Of a DNA stretch of 64,000 bases, positions 24,905-33,889 are shown piece by piece. Each line of letters opens with the position of its first letter. The stretch's first letter is position 1. The stretch is from CAZMUQ01 sp964569845. Lineage in GTDB: Archaea > Thermoproteota > Bathyarchaeia > Hecatellales > Hecatellaceae. Position numbers and translations under genes: made by a program. The DNA lies in assembly GCA_964569845.1 (NCBI GenBank), contig CAZMUQ010000001.1:62001-126000 (forward strand), in the 5' to 3' direction. Under the pieces are notes generated by a model that saw nothing but the letters and a program-made list of their open reading frames with translations, did not search any database and was not told the origin of the DNA.

Positions 24905-26296
24905 TTAAGTTAGGGATAAACCCTCCTTTTTTAGGATACCTTGTGCTGCTATAATCCCTGTGGCTGCGGCTATCACAATCCCCCTAGAAAGCCCTGCACC
25001 ATCTCCTGCTACAAACAAGTTTTCTATTGGGGTTTCTAAGTTATTGTTAGTGTAGATTCGATTTGCTGAAAATTTAACCTCTGGTGCGTAAAGCAAAGTT
25101 GAGGTGGAAGCCACGCCAGGTATAACATTGTCTAACTTATACAATCCTTCAATAATATCCGTTATAATACGGTGCGGCATAGCCATAGCAATATCTCCAG
25201 GTGTTACTGTTTTTAATGTCGGTTTAATATTCCCATTCTCAATTCTTTTCCACGTTGATCTTCTACCTTTTTCCAGGTCTCCAAGCCTCTGAACTATAGG
25301 TCTCCCTCCACCAAGTAAGGTTGTTTGAGTTGCAATTGTACGGCCATAAACTGAAGCATCCTCTAATGGTTCTGTTAAACCTATTCTTACAAGAAAAGCA
25401 AAATTTGTATTCTGAGATTTTAGGCTATTCATACAATGTCCATTTACACCAACAAGATTTTCATCATAAACCTCTAAGCATACAAATCCCTTATGGTTTA
25501 CACAGAAAGTTCGTACAAGGTCATCATATTTTTTTGTATAAATATGGAACTTTGGATCCTTGTTTATGGAGGTAACAGGCTCCATAACTATTGCTGGAAC
25601 CTCCACTCTAACACCAATATCTATTGGTTCATGTTTTGTTGGAATTCCAAGCCTTCTTGCTTCTTCAGCAAGCCAGTTTTGTCCACTTCTTCCAGGAGCA
25701 ACAATAATATATTTGGACTTTATTTTTTTGCCATTTTCAAGAGTAATAAAACCTTTATCTACATGAAGAACGTTTCTTTTTAACAAGAATTCAACATTTT
25801 TTGCTTCCAAATCTTCCATAAAATTTTGGAGAAGTCTTGGAGCATTATCTGTCCCTATTTCTCTTTGTGGTGTTGGGATAAATTTTGCTCCAACCGCGGC
25901 AGCTCTTCTTTCTAACTCCTCAGCCTCCTCACTACTAGGCTCATACAATACATTGGGGCAACCGTATTTTAAGAATACTTCATCTACTCTTTTAATAAGT
26001 TTCCAAGCTTTTTCCGGGTTATCTACTAGCTCATAAAGATTTCCACCAATATCAGGCCTAAGATTTAATCTTCCACTTGAAAGAGTTCCAGCACCTCCAA
26101 CACCGCAAAGAACATTACATGGAGAACATCTTGTACATCCACGGTACTCTTGTTCAGGACATATACGGTTTAATGGTTTATCTCCCTTATCAACAATTAA
26201 AACTTTTAAAGAACTTTTTTCAGCGATTTCTAATGCTGCAAATAATCCTGCAGGGCCAGCTCCAACTATAACAACATCTGGTGATTCTTCTACCAT
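24905..26296 (-). CDS. FAD-dependent dehydrogenase (COG2509-like)
   Basis: 463 residues. N-terminal Rossmann motif VVIVGAGPAGLFAALEIAE, then a cysteine-rich stretch ICPEQEYRGCTRCSPCNVLC. GVGGAGTLSSGRLNLRPDIGG follows, and the second FAD-binding motif is NLFVAGDGAGLSRGI near 428. These are features of the uncharacterised FAD dehydrogenase family COG2509, whose reaction is not established. The Cys cluster at about residues 45-64 (five Cys) might hold an iron-sulfur centre. It lies directly upstream of carS on the same strand. Confidence 0.8.
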   Translation of the reverse strand: MVEESPDVVIVGAGPAGLFAALEIAEKSSLKVLIVDKGDKPLNRICPEQEYRGCTRCSPCNVLCGVGGAGTLSSGRLNLRPDIGGNLYELVDNPEKAWKLIKRVDEVFLKYGCPNVLYEPSSEEAEELERRAAAVGAKFIPTPQREIGTDNAPRLLQNFMEDLEAKNVEFLLKRNVLHVDKGFITLENGKKIKSKYIIVAPGRSGQNWLAEEARRLGIPTKHEPIDIGVRVEVPAIVMEPVTSINKDPKFHIYTKKYDDLVRTFCVNHKGFVCLEVYDENLVGVNGHCMNSLKSQNTNFAFLVRIGLTEPLEDASVYGRTIATQTTLLGGGRPIVQRLGDLEKGRRSTWKRIENGNIKPTLKTVTPGDIAMAMPHRIITDIIEGLYKLDNVIPGVASTSTLLYAPEVKFSANRIYTNNNLETPIENLFVAGDGAGLSRGIVIAAATGIIAAQGILKKEGLSLT

Positions 26297-26379
26297 CTTG
26301 AACCATTTTAGATTAAGGGGGAGAGGTTTATATCTTTTATTATCTTAATTTCTAAAGTAAAGTTTATACGCCTCCGCTT

Positions 26380-27228
26380 TTACCATGAAATTTTTTCTAA
26401 TTCTTTAAGGGTTCCGAGATAGGTTCCATCCAAAAGAAAAATTTCAGCCTTCTCTAAAAGTACCCCGTCAGACCTAACAACGGGTCCTAAAAGCTCGTTT
26501 TTGGATTTAACATTAAACGGTATTCCCCCAAGAAGGTCGTTAAAAGCAGGCATAATTACCAATTCAGAGCATTTAGCATAAACATTGTATCTTTCAGCTA
26601 AAAGTTGTTTAGGAGCCTGATTTTTTCCAGGGGTAATCCCTCTATGCTTTAAAAAAGAGTATACTAGTTTCTCAACTTCTACTGGAGCTTTAACCCATAT
26701 AGATTTAGAAGTTTTAAAGCCGAATGCTCCTCTAAATTGAATTGTTGGATGGTTATGCCCTATAACCCACATTTTAGCTTCAAAAAGTTTTGGAGATGGC
26801 CATGTATGCCCGTGAAAAAGCCCTATTTTTTCTTTTTTTCCAATGATTACCCCTCTACTAGAACTTATAATAGTTTTTGGCGAAGAAAGATAAGAAATCT
26901 TTCCATCATGATTTCCAGGAATTATTAGAAGTGTTTCAACATTTTTTTCAAATTCTCTAAGAAAACTTGAGGTATCTACCCACTCTTTAGATGAAATTTT
27001 TGGTATTGTATGTTTTAGGTCTCCAAGAATTATTAACCTGTCAGGCTTAGTTTCTTCAATTACCCTAAGCAGCATCTCCTTAAACCTTTCAGTCTGAGAA
27101 GGGATGCTTATTCCAGCTTCTACAAGTTCAAGTTCATATCCTAGGTGAATATCACTTAGAATAATGTTTTTTTCTTTGCCTTCTTCTACCAGTAAAATAG
27201 GCCAAGGGGTATAGGGTTTTACTAGCAA
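26380..27228 (-). CDS. Calcineurin-like metallophosphoesterase (COG1407 type)
   Basis: 282 residues. Metal-binding motifs occur in order: ILSDIHLGYE (Asp, His), ILGDLKH (Asp), IPGNHDG (Asn-His), LFHGHTWP and VIGHNHPTIQF (His pairs). This arrangement matches the ICC-like phosphoesterases widespread in archaea, often near Lhr-type helicases; none is seen here. A C-terminal extension of about 80 residues after the catalytic core (from about residue 205) is part of the family. The substrate is unknown; nucleic acid is the usual suggestion. Confidence 0.86.
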   Translation of the reverse strand: MLVKPYTPWPILLVEEGKEKNIILSDIHLGYELELVEAGISIPSQTERFKEMLLRVIEETKPDRLIILGDLKHTIPKISSKEWVDTSSFLREFEKNVETLLIIPGNHDGKISYLSSPKTIISSSRGVIIGKKEKIGLFHGHTWPSPKLFEAKMWVIGHNHPTIQFRGAFGFKTSKSIWVKAPVEVEKLVYSFLKHRGITPGKNQAPKQLLAERYNVYAKCSELVIMPAFNDLLGGIPFNVKSKNELLGPVVRSDGVLLEKAEIFLLDGTYLGTLKELEKISW

Positions 27229-27289
27229 AATGCATACCCAGTAAAAATATTTCTAAATTAGCTTATTAACAGTTATTTTAGGTAAGAAG

Positions 27290-27709
27290 TTGCGTGAGGA
27301 AGAAAAGCTTATAGAAGAAGTTTGTAAAAAGATAAAGGAAATTGGAAAAATAGGTGAAGATGAGAAACAAAAACTTTACGAAGTCTTTGGTAAGCGTTTT
27401 AGGAATGCATTAAAAGCTTTAGATGAAGAAGCTATCAAGAAGTATGTTTTTAAGCCTAGTGGAAGAACCGTGTGGATTGTTGTTGGTAAAGAGAGAGATT
27501 ATGAAGTTATTCCGCTTGTTGGATACTGTAGTTGTGATGACTTCTATTTTAGGGTTTTAAGTGGAAGTGTTTTTTTATGCTACCATGTAATAGCTCAAAA
27601 ACTTGCGGAAGCATTAGGAAAATATGAAGTTATAGAGGAGGAGGACTCTTTTTATGAAGTTTTAATGAAAGAGTGGCGTTTTATTAGTGAATCTAACCCC
27701 TCAGATTGA
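27290..27709 (+). CDS. SWIM zinc-finger protein
   Basis: 139 residues from a TTG start. The central motif YCSCDDFYFRVLSGSVFLCYHVIAQKLA fits the SWIM pattern CxC-xn-CxH, a zinc-binding unit found in proteins that touch DNA or other proteins. The N-terminal 60 residues are charged and helical; a phrase GRTVWIVVGKERDYEVIP precedes the finger. Small archaeal SWIM proteins often accompany recombination or repair genes, but here it stands alone, divergent from a phosphoesterase. Function not assigned. Confidence 0.72.
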   Translation: MREEEKLIEEVCKKIKEIGKIGEDEKQKLYEVFGKRFRNALKALDEEAIKKYVFKPSGRTVWIVVGKERDYEVIPLVGYCSCDDFYFRVLSGSVFLCYHVIAQKLAEALGKYEVIEEEDSFYEVLMKEWRFISESNPSD

Positions 27710-27728
27710 GTTTTAAACTGTACATCTC

Positions 27729-27742
27729 TCCAAAAAATTGGA
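27729..27742. repeat. Third copy of TCCAAAAAATTGGA
   Basis: An exact copy of the 14-mer at 23330-23343, 20 bases after the SWIM gene stop and 72 bases before atpD. Its ends (TCCAA/TTGGA) can pair. Function unknown. Confidence 0.5.
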
Positions 27743-27813
27743 CAATTTAAGTTAAGCCAAATTTTAAATATGGGAAATTTAAAACTAGCTTTTAGACTTA
27801 ATAGGCGAGAAAA

Positions 27814-28470
27814 TTGTCGAGAGAAATTATTGCTGGAGTTCATGCTACAAGAGCTGAGATGCTTAGACTTAAAAGAAGAGTTCAAATTGCACGTAGAGGT
27901 CATGATTTGCTTGTTGAAAAAAGAGATGCTCTTCTTATGCATTTTTTTGATGCTGTTGGAAAGTTTGAAAACATTCGTAAAAGATTAGAGGCTGCCTTAA
28001 TTGAAGCATACAAGAAATTTATTAGGGCTAAACTTATTGTAGGTTCAGATAAAATTTATGAGCTGGCTTATTCTATGCCTGAACGTTTTGAAATAGACGA
28101 AAAAATTAGGAATATTATAGGAGTACCTATCCCAATTTTTGAGGTTTATATTAAGGATAAGCCTGAAAAAGGTTGGTGGTATAATACCCAAGAAACATCC
28201 GCTACTATTGATGATGCTGTAAAAGGTATGGAGGAAGTTGTTAAGCTTATGGTAGAGTTAGCTGAGGTTGAAACAGCTGTAAAAAGACTTGCAGAAGTAA
28301 TTATCATGACAAAAAGAAGAGTTAATGCACTTGAGAAAGTTATAATTCCTAGGCTGGAAAATACTGTAAAATATATTCAAATGCAGCTTGAGGAAAGAAC
28401 AAGAGAAGACTTTTTCAGGTTAAAGAGAATCAAAAAGATTCATGAAGTACAAAAAGCTGCTGTAGCTTAA
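27814..28470 (+). CDS. atpD: A-type ATP synthase subunit D
   Basis: Central-stalk subunit that turns inside the A3B3 head and links it to the membrane rotor. 218 residues, almost all helical, with the usual start TRAEMLRLKRRVQIARRG and the closing coiled coil KRRVNALEKVIIPRLENTV. TTG start at 27814. In most archaea this gene lies in the atp operon; here no other subunit is near. Its last four bases overlap the end of the convergent nac gene. Confidence 0.92.
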   Translation: MSREIIAGVHATRAEMLRLKRRVQIARRGHDLLVEKRDALLMHFFDAVGKFENIRKRLEAALIEAYKKFIRAKLIVGSDKIYELAYSMPERFEIDEKIRNIIGVPIPIFEVYIKDKPEKGWWYNTQETSATIDDAVKGMEEVVKLMVELAEVETAVKRLAEVIIMTKRRVNALEKVIIPRLENTVKYIQMQLEERTREDFFRLKRIKKIHEVQKAAVA

Positions 28471-28868
28471 TCTACTTTCTTCCTAGATGTTAGCATTAGA
28501 ATTGCTTGAGCAAGATCTCCTTTACATTCTTTTAATGCTGCTTTAGCTTCTTCAAAATCTACGTTTGCTTGTTGAGCTACAAGTAAAACATCTTCATCTG
28601 AAATTTTTTCATCTCCCTCTAATAGTTTAAGTTCTTCTGAAAGAGTTTTTTCCTCTACTTTTTCGCCAAAAACTTGAAAAATCTTTTGACCCTGAACTTC
28701 AAGCAAAGTAACCATAGGATTCTGAATTATTATTTCTTTTGTTGAAGTTTTTAGGACAACTTCCTTAACATCCTCAACTTCCTTAGTATTTACCCCAAAT
28801 TTACCCATAATTCGTTTAAGTTCTCTCGAGCTTAAGCGTCTCATAAGATATTCAAAACTCTTTCCCAA
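28467..28868 (-). CDS. nac: Nascent polypeptide-associated complex protein
   Basis: Archaeal NAC homologue that binds new chains at the ribosome exit. 133 residues: an N-terminal segment RELKRIMGKFGVNTKEVEDV, the NAC beta-barrel domain (residues about 35-75, with VTLLEVQGQKIFQVFG), and a C-terminal UBA domain (ISDEDVLLVAQQANVDFEEAKAAL). Domain order and size are standard. Two bases separate it from the upstream argG stop, so the two may be co-transcribed, an unusual pairing. Confidence 0.95.
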   Translation of the reverse strand: MGKSFEYLMRRLSSRELKRIMGKFGVNTKEVEDVKEVVLKTSTKEIIIQNPMVTLLEVQGQKIFQVFGEKVEEKTLSEELKLLEGDEKISDEDVLLVAQQANVDFEEAKAALKECKGDLAQAILMLTSRKKVD

Positions 28869-28870
28869 AT

Positions 28871-30040
28871 TTAATCCTTACGGGAAGTAAACCTTGAATC
28901 TCTTGTTTGCAACCCCCATAACTTAATAAATCCATATGCAATAGATTGGTTATATTCAGGCTTCCTATAGATTGCATATGGAGAAGACCTCCCAACAACG
29001 GTTATGCTGCCCTTAAAAAGTTTAAGCCTAACATCTCCAGATACACGCTGCTGAGTTCTATTTATAAATGCATCTAAATCCTCTCTTAATGGGTCCATCC
29101 ATAAACCTGAGTAAACAAGCCACGCCCATTCAGCATCAACATATTGTTTGAATGCAAGCTCATGTTTAGTTAAAACAAGTTTCTCTAAATCTTTATGAGC
29201 TTCAATTAAGCATAAAGCTGCAGGGCACTCATAAACTTCTCTAGACTTTATTCCAATAACCCTATCTTCAATATGGTCTATTCTACCTACTCCATGTTTC
29301 CCAGCGAGTATATTTAATTGTTCTATTAGAGTAATAGGATTAAGCTGGTCACCATTAATAGCTATAGGGATACCGTTTTCAAATGTTAATGTAACATATT
29401 CAGGAATGTTTGGAGCTTCTTCCGGTGATACTGTTAGTTCAAAAACTTCTGATGGAGGTTCTTCTGCAGGATTATCAAGAGGCCCGCATTCTATAGACCT
29501 ACCCCAAAGATTCTGGTCAATACTGTATGGATGAGTTTTTAATGTTAAAGGTATTCCATGCTTTTTCGCATATTTAATTTCTTCCTCCCTTGTTAACCTC
29601 CATTCACGTACAGGAGCAATAATTTTTAAATCTGGAGCTAGCGACTCGATTGTAACTTCGAATCTAATTTGGTCATTTCCTTGACCGGTGCAACCATGAG
29701 CAACAGCAGAGGCCCCTTCTTTTTTTGCAACTTCAACAAGCTTTTCAGCTATTAATGGTCTTGAAAGAGCACTGCTTAAAGGATACTTTCCCTCATAAAG
29801 GGCATTAGCCTTTATTGCTGGAAAAATAAATTTTTCTACGAATTCTTTTTTTGCATCTATGGTATAATGTTTTACTGCTCCTGATTTTATTGCTTTTTGC
29901 TCAATAACTTTTAGATCCTCTTTTTGACCTACATCAACTGTTAAAGTTATAACTTCAAATTTGTAGTGTTCACTTAACCATTTAACCATAACTGATGTAT
30001 CAAGACCTCCAGAATATGCAAGTACAACCTTTTCCACCAA
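28871..30040 (-). CDS. argG: Argininosuccinate synthase
   Basis: Joins citrulline and aspartate with ATP. 389 residues, with the PP-loop AYSGGLDTSVMVKWL at the N-terminus, GCTGQGNDQIRFE near 117 and ECGPLDNPAEEPP near 180. GRIDHIEDRVIGIKSREVYECP lies near 250. All are family hallmarks. argH is not adjacent. The product pathway supplies arginine to the pyruvoyl arginine decarboxylase at 23.4 kb. Confidence 0.97.
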   Translation of the reverse strand: MVEKVVLAYSGGLDTSVMVKWLSEHYKFEVITLTVDVGQKEDLKVIEQKAIKSGAVKHYTIDAKKEFVEKFIFPAIKANALYEGKYPLSSALSRPLIAEKLVEVAKKEGASAVAHGCTGQGNDQIRFEVTIESLAPDLKIIAPVREWRLTREEEIKYAKKHGIPLTLKTHPYSIDQNLWGRSIECGPLDNPAEEPPSEVFELTVSPEEAPNIPEYVTLTFENGIPIAINGDQLNPITLIEQLNILAGKHGVGRIDHIEDRVIGIKSREVYECPAALCLIEAHKDLEKLVLTKHELAFKQYVDAEWAWLVYSGLWMDPLREDLDAFINRTQQRVSGDVRLKLFKGSITVVGRSSPYAIYRKPEYNQSIAYGFIKLWGLQTRDSRFTSRKD

Positions 30041-30107
30041 TAACTAAAAACACCACCCTTACCTGTTGAAAGAAAGGATAATTACCATGCTAATTAATGT
30101 TTTATAG

Positions 30108-30623
30108 TTAAAATTGATAATCTCCAAACCTTTTAAGATACTCGATAAGTCCACCACTATTTAAAATATTGATTAAAGGTTTCGGGATAGGTTTAAACTT
30201 GTAATTTTTACCAGTTTTAAGGTTACTTATTAACCCTTTTTCTAAGTCTACTTCAACGATATCTCCTTCAACAATCTCCCTAGCAGCATCTTTACATTCT
30301 ATTACAGGTAAACCTATGTTTATAGCATTCCTAAAAAATATTCTTGCAAAAGATTCTGCTATTATTGTGGAAATCCCTACCTCCTTTAATACTCTTGGTG
30401 CATGTTCACGGCTTGAACCGCAACCAAAATTTCTACCAGCAACAATAATATCTCCTAGATTAACCTTTTTTGAGAAATTAGGGTCAATTCCTTCCATTGC
30501 ATGTTTAGCAAGCTCCTTCATATCTAAGGTTTTAAATTTATATTTTCCAGGAATTATTATATCGGTATTTACATCATCACCAAACTTCCAAACCTTACCT
30601 TTAAACTTCATACAGCATCCCAC
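30108..30623 (-). CDS. leuD: 3-isopropylmalate (or homologous) dehydratase small subunit
   Basis: 171 residues. Swivel domain with DDVNTDIIIPGKYKFKT at the start, then FGCGSSREHAPRVLKEVGIS and FARIFFRNAINIGLPVIE. The loop after the first motif (YKFKTLD) governs substrate choice in this family. It does not cleanly match the YLRT or YLVY forms I know, so isopropylmalate, citramalate-derived or homocitrate substrates remain possible. It follows the large subunit by 5 bases. With the LeuA-like synthase at 20-22 kb, branched-chain amino-acid synthesis is the simplest role. Confidence 0.88.
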   Translation of the reverse strand: MGCCMKFKGKVWKFGDDVNTDIIIPGKYKFKTLDMKELAKHAMEGIDPNFSKKVNLGDIIVAGRNFGCGSSREHAPRVLKEVGISTIIAESFARIFFRNAINIGLPVIECKDAAREIVEGDIVEVDLEKGLISNLKTGKNYKFKPIPKPLINILNSGGLIEYLKRFGDYQF

Positions 30624-30628
30624 ACATA

Positions 30629-31885
30629 CTAGCTACACTTATATTCTACAATCTTACCCTTTATAGCTGAAGCTGCAGCAGTTATTGGAGAGCAAAGATA
30701 TATATCTGCTTTATCGCAACCCATTCTTCCAACAAAGTTTCGGTTGGCTGTTGAAAGAACGATTTCTCCTTCAGCTGGGACACCTTGATGAGCTCCAACA
30801 CATGGACCGCAACCAGGGTTACAAACAGTGCATCCAGCTTCAACAAAAATTTCCATTAAACCTTTTTTTAATGCTTCAAGATATACTCTCCTTGAAGCTG
30901 GAACAACTATCATTCTTGTTTTTCTATTTATTTTTTCACCCTTCAATATTCTTGCTGCAACTTCTAAATCTTCAACTCTACCATTGGTACATGAACCAAG
31001 AAAAACTTGGTCAACCTCTAAACCTTCAATTTCACTTACAGATTTAACATTGTCAACAGTTGGAGGACAAGCTATTTGCGGTTCCAGGTTGGAAATATCA
31101 AATTCATATACTTCTTCAAAATAAGCATCCTTATCGTTCTTTACAACTTGGAAATTTATTTTACCTCGGATAGCTTCAATATAGCTCATTGTCTTATTAT
31201 CTGGTTCAACAATACCTGTTTTTGCTCCAATTTCAACAGCCATATTACATAAGGTTAATCTTCCATTAACACTTAATTCCTTAACAACATCTCCAGAAAA
31301 ATCAATAGCTTTATAAGTTGCACCATCAGCTTTAACTTCACCAGCAATATAAAGAATTATATCCTTTGCTGTAATATTTGCTGGAATATTTCCAGAAATG
31401 TTGTATCTAACAGTTTCTGGAACCTTAAACCAGAGTTTACCTGTTTTAAAAACAGCAGCCATTTCTGTTGAACCTATTCCTGTTGCAAAAGCACCTAACG
31501 CACCATAAGTACAAGTATGAGAATCTGCACCAACAATAAGCATACCTGGAAGAACATGATTTTCAACCATTAATTGGTGGCCTATTCCACAACCAACATC
31601 ATAGAAGTTTTCTATATTTTGCTCAAAAGCAAAATTTCTTAAAAGCTTCTGAAGATTTGATGTACCCTCAGATGCACTAGGAGCAACATGATCTATAGCA
31701 AGAACTATTTTCTTAGAGTCCCAAACTTTCTCAGCACCCATTTCTCTAAACGATTTTATAGCTAAAGGGCCTGTACCATCATGAGCCATAGCAAAATCTA
31801 TATTTGCAACTATAAGTTCACCAACTTCAACTTTTCTTCCTGAAGCCTTTTCTAAAATTTTTTCTGTAATAGTTTTACCTGCCAA
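30629..31885 (-). CDS. leuC: 3-isopropylmalate (or homologous) dehydratase large subunit
   Basis: 418 residues, the size of archaeal two-subunit hydro-lyases. The [4Fe-4S] ligands are visible in FLGSCTNGR (near 297) and in the CTVCNPGCGPCVG pair near 358. GADSHTCTYGALGAFATGIGS near 117 and KTGIVEPDNKT near 218 are substrate-domain motifs. It catalyses the stereospecific isomerisation of a 2-alkylmalate. Co-transcribed with the small subunit downstream. Aconitase proper is unlikely because that is a single long chain. Confidence 0.9.
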   Translation of the reverse strand: MAGKTITEKILEKASGRKVEVGELIVANIDFAMAHDGTGPLAIKSFREMGAEKVWDSKKIVLAIDHVAPSASEGTSNLQKLLRNFAFEQNIENFYDVGCGIGHQLMVENHVLPGMLIVGADSHTCTYGALGAFATGIGSTEMAAVFKTGKLWFKVPETVRYNISGNIPANITAKDIILYIAGEVKADGATYKAIDFSGDVVKELSVNGRLTLCNMAVEIGAKTGIVEPDNKTMSYIEAIRGKINFQVVKNDKDAYFEEVYEFDISNLEPQIACPPTVDNVKSVSEIEGLEVDQVFLGSCTNGRVEDLEVAARILKGEKINRKTRMIVVPASRRVYLEALKKGLMEIFVEAGCTVCNPGCGPCVGAHQGVPAEGEIVLSTANRNFVGRMGCDKADIYLCSPITAAASAIKGKIVEYKCS

Positions 31886-31999
31886 CCTTTCACCTGATAA
31901 ACTTATAGGTACTTGTACTTAAAGTACTAATTATATGATACTTAGTTAAAAATTAACAGTAAAAATAAAGCTTTTCTTTTATTTAGTTAATTTTTTTAA

Positions 32000-32695
32000 A
32001 TGTTGACATTAGTGATGGAAAAACAATTAAAAGGAATCTTTTTATTATCAGTTTTAAGAATATTACAGGAGAAATCTTCATTTTCAGTAGATGAGCTTGC
32101 AAACATGCTTTTAGTACCTAAAAATGATGTTATGAAATACTTGAACACTCTACTTGATGAAGGATTAGTAAATAAAGATCAGAGAGAATTTACGGTGAAA
32201 CAACCACAAAAGATTATGATCGGTGTTAAAGCTGTAGAAAGCGGGTATACTATAGAAACTGTAAGCCGATACTTATCATGGGAAGATTTTGAAAAAATGG
32301 TTCAAACTATTTTTGACTTTAAAGGTTATAAAACTATAACTCATAAAAGGTTAAAAGTTGAAAAGAAAATTTTTGAAATTGACGTTTTAGCTTTTAATGA
32401 GAATTTATGTTTTTGTGTTGATTGTAAACATTGGAAGTATGGACTTAATAGGTCAAGGATTAGCGAGATAACAAAAAGGCAAGCTGAAAGAGCAAGGTTA
32501 GCTTCATTTAGCTTAAGGAAGATCGATGAAAAAATTGCTGAAAATACTCTAGTAATACCATTAATAGTAACCTTAACAGAAGTACCTTATAAAACTTTTA
32601 ACATGGTTCCATTGGTACCTGTACTAAAATTAAAATCTTTTCTTGAGGGTGTTCAAGGATGCCTACAAAATATTGTAACATTTAAAGTAAGTTAA
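32000..32695 (+). CDS. Winged-helix plus restriction-endonuclease-like nuclease domain
   Basis: 231 residues. The first 70 form a winged helix (LQEKSSFSVDELANMLLVPKNDV). From about residue 85 a PD-(D/E)xK-like fold can be read: SWEDFEKMVQTIF, then EIDVLAFNENLCFCVDCKHWK, where the Asp of EIDV and the Asp and Lys of VDCK sit at the positions of catalytic residues. These resemble the Mrr/HJR type of archaeal DNA nuclease. It stands alone, divergent from leuC. Two in-frame ATGs (32000 and 32015) could start it. A role in DNA repair or defence is inference. Confidence 0.65.
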   Translation: MLTLVMEKQLKGIFLLSVLRILQEKSSFSVDELANMLLVPKNDVMKYLNTLLDEGLVNKDQREFTVKQPQKIMIGVKAVESGYTIETVSRYLSWEDFEKMVQTIFDFKGYKTITHKRLKVEKKIFEIDVLAFNENLCFCVDCKHWKYGLNRSRISEITKRQAERARLASFSLRKIDEKIAENTLVIPLIVTLTEVPYKTFNMVPLVPVLKLKSFLEGVQGCLQNIVTFKVS

Positions 32696-32715
32696 AAATA
32701 AACTCTCTGGTGAAA

Positions 32716-33888
32716 CTACTTTCTACATGAATCTCTTATAATTTCAGAAATATCCCTAACCACTAATTTTTCTTCCATCTCCTCATCCTTTAATGCACTT
32801 TCAAACATTACCATACAACTTGGACATGCTACTGCTAAAACTTTAGCTCCAGTTTCATAAGCCTCCCTAACTCTGACTCTATTAGGGCTATCTTCAGAGC
32901 CTCCCAGAAGATCCATTATGAAATTTCCACTTCCACCTCCACAACAAAAACTATTTCCCCTATTTCTCCTCATCTCTAAAAGTTCAAGGCCTGGAATACT
33001 TCTTAAAATTTCTCTTGGGGTTTCATAAATCCAATTATACCTACCAAGAAAACATGGATCATGATAAGTAACTTTAACCTCAGTTTTTGAAAGCTTTATT
33101 TTTCCACTTTTAATTAAGTCGTGTAAGAGTTGTGTATAGTGTAATACTTCAAATGTTCCTCCAAGCTTAGGATACTCATTTCTCATAATATTGTATGAGT
33201 GAGGGGAAAGTGTTATGATTCGTTTTACACTTAATTCTTTGAATTTTTTTATGTTTTGTTCAGCTAATAGCTGATATAAGCCCTTTTCACCTAGCATAAA
33301 CACTTCATTGCCATCACAATTTTCCTCATTTCCAAGGATACCAAATGAAATACCAGTATCATTTAATATTTCAACAAGACTTTTAGCTATTTCCTGTGCA
33401 CGATTATCATAAGAAGCTAAACAACCAACGTAAAGAAGGTAGTCATCAGTAGGCTTAAACTTTCTTACACTAACATTTTTAGTCCATGCTTCTCTTCCAC
33501 TTTTAGACTTCCCCCACGGATTCCCGTATTTTCGTATATTTTCAAGAAAATCCCTTATATTTGGGGGTGCTAACCCTCTTTCAATAACTTCTCCTCTTAC
33601 AGAAGTAATCCAATTAACAATATCCTGATTAAATCCCATAGGGCAATGTTCAACGCAATTTTTGCAGGTAGTACACGTATAAATTATGTTTGCAAGATTC
33701 TCACTCCAGCTAATTTCACCATTTAACCATGCATACATAAGCCATAATCTGCCACCTGCAAAATAGGTTTCAAATCTGAAGCGCTTATATGATGGACAAT
33801 TATAATCCACAAAATCACTTGTGAACTTACAGTAACCGCAAGCAAAACATCTATAAAGCTGAAGGGAGCTTAAATTTGCTTTTTCCAA
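32716..33888 (-). CDS. HdrD/GlpC-like iron-sulfur protein with CCG domains
   Basis: 390 residues. N-terminal cysteine runs CFACGYCKF and CTTCKNCVEHCP suggest two [4Fe-4S] clusters. The C-terminal half has CCG cysteine-rich motifs: DPCFLGRYN with NSFCCGGGSGNF, and a final ACPSCMVMF. Such proteins carry electrons between a flavoprotein and a thiol or quinone partner. It ends a three-gene unit: another CCG protein, a GlcD-like flavoprotein one base upstream, then this gene. This recalls glycolate or lactate dehydrogenase complexes. The electron acceptor is not shown by the sequence. Confidence 0.83.
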   Translation of the reverse strand: MEKANLSSLQLYRCFACGYCKFTSDFVDYNCPSYKRFRFETYFAGGRLWLMYAWLNGEISWSENLANIIYTCTTCKNCVEHCPMGFNQDIVNWITSVRGEVIERGLAPPNIRDFLENIRKYGNPWGKSKSGREAWTKNVSVRKFKPTDDYLLYVGCLASYDNRAQEIAKSLVEILNDTGISFGILGNEENCDGNEVFMLGEKGLYQLLAEQNIKKFKELSVKRIITLSPHSYNIMRNEYPKLGGTFEVLHYTQLLHDLIKSGKIKLSKTEVKVTYHDPCFLGRYNWIYETPREILRSIPGLELLEMRRNRGNSFCCGGGSGNFIMDLLGGSEDSPNRVRVREAYETGAKVLAVACPSCMVMFESALKDEEMEEKLVVRDISEIIRDSCRK

Positions 33889-33889
33889 G

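Noticed and set aside
30629..31885. Aconitase
   Set aside because: Separate large and small subunits of 418 and 171 residues are the isopropylmalate/homoaconitate type, not the single-chain aconitase.
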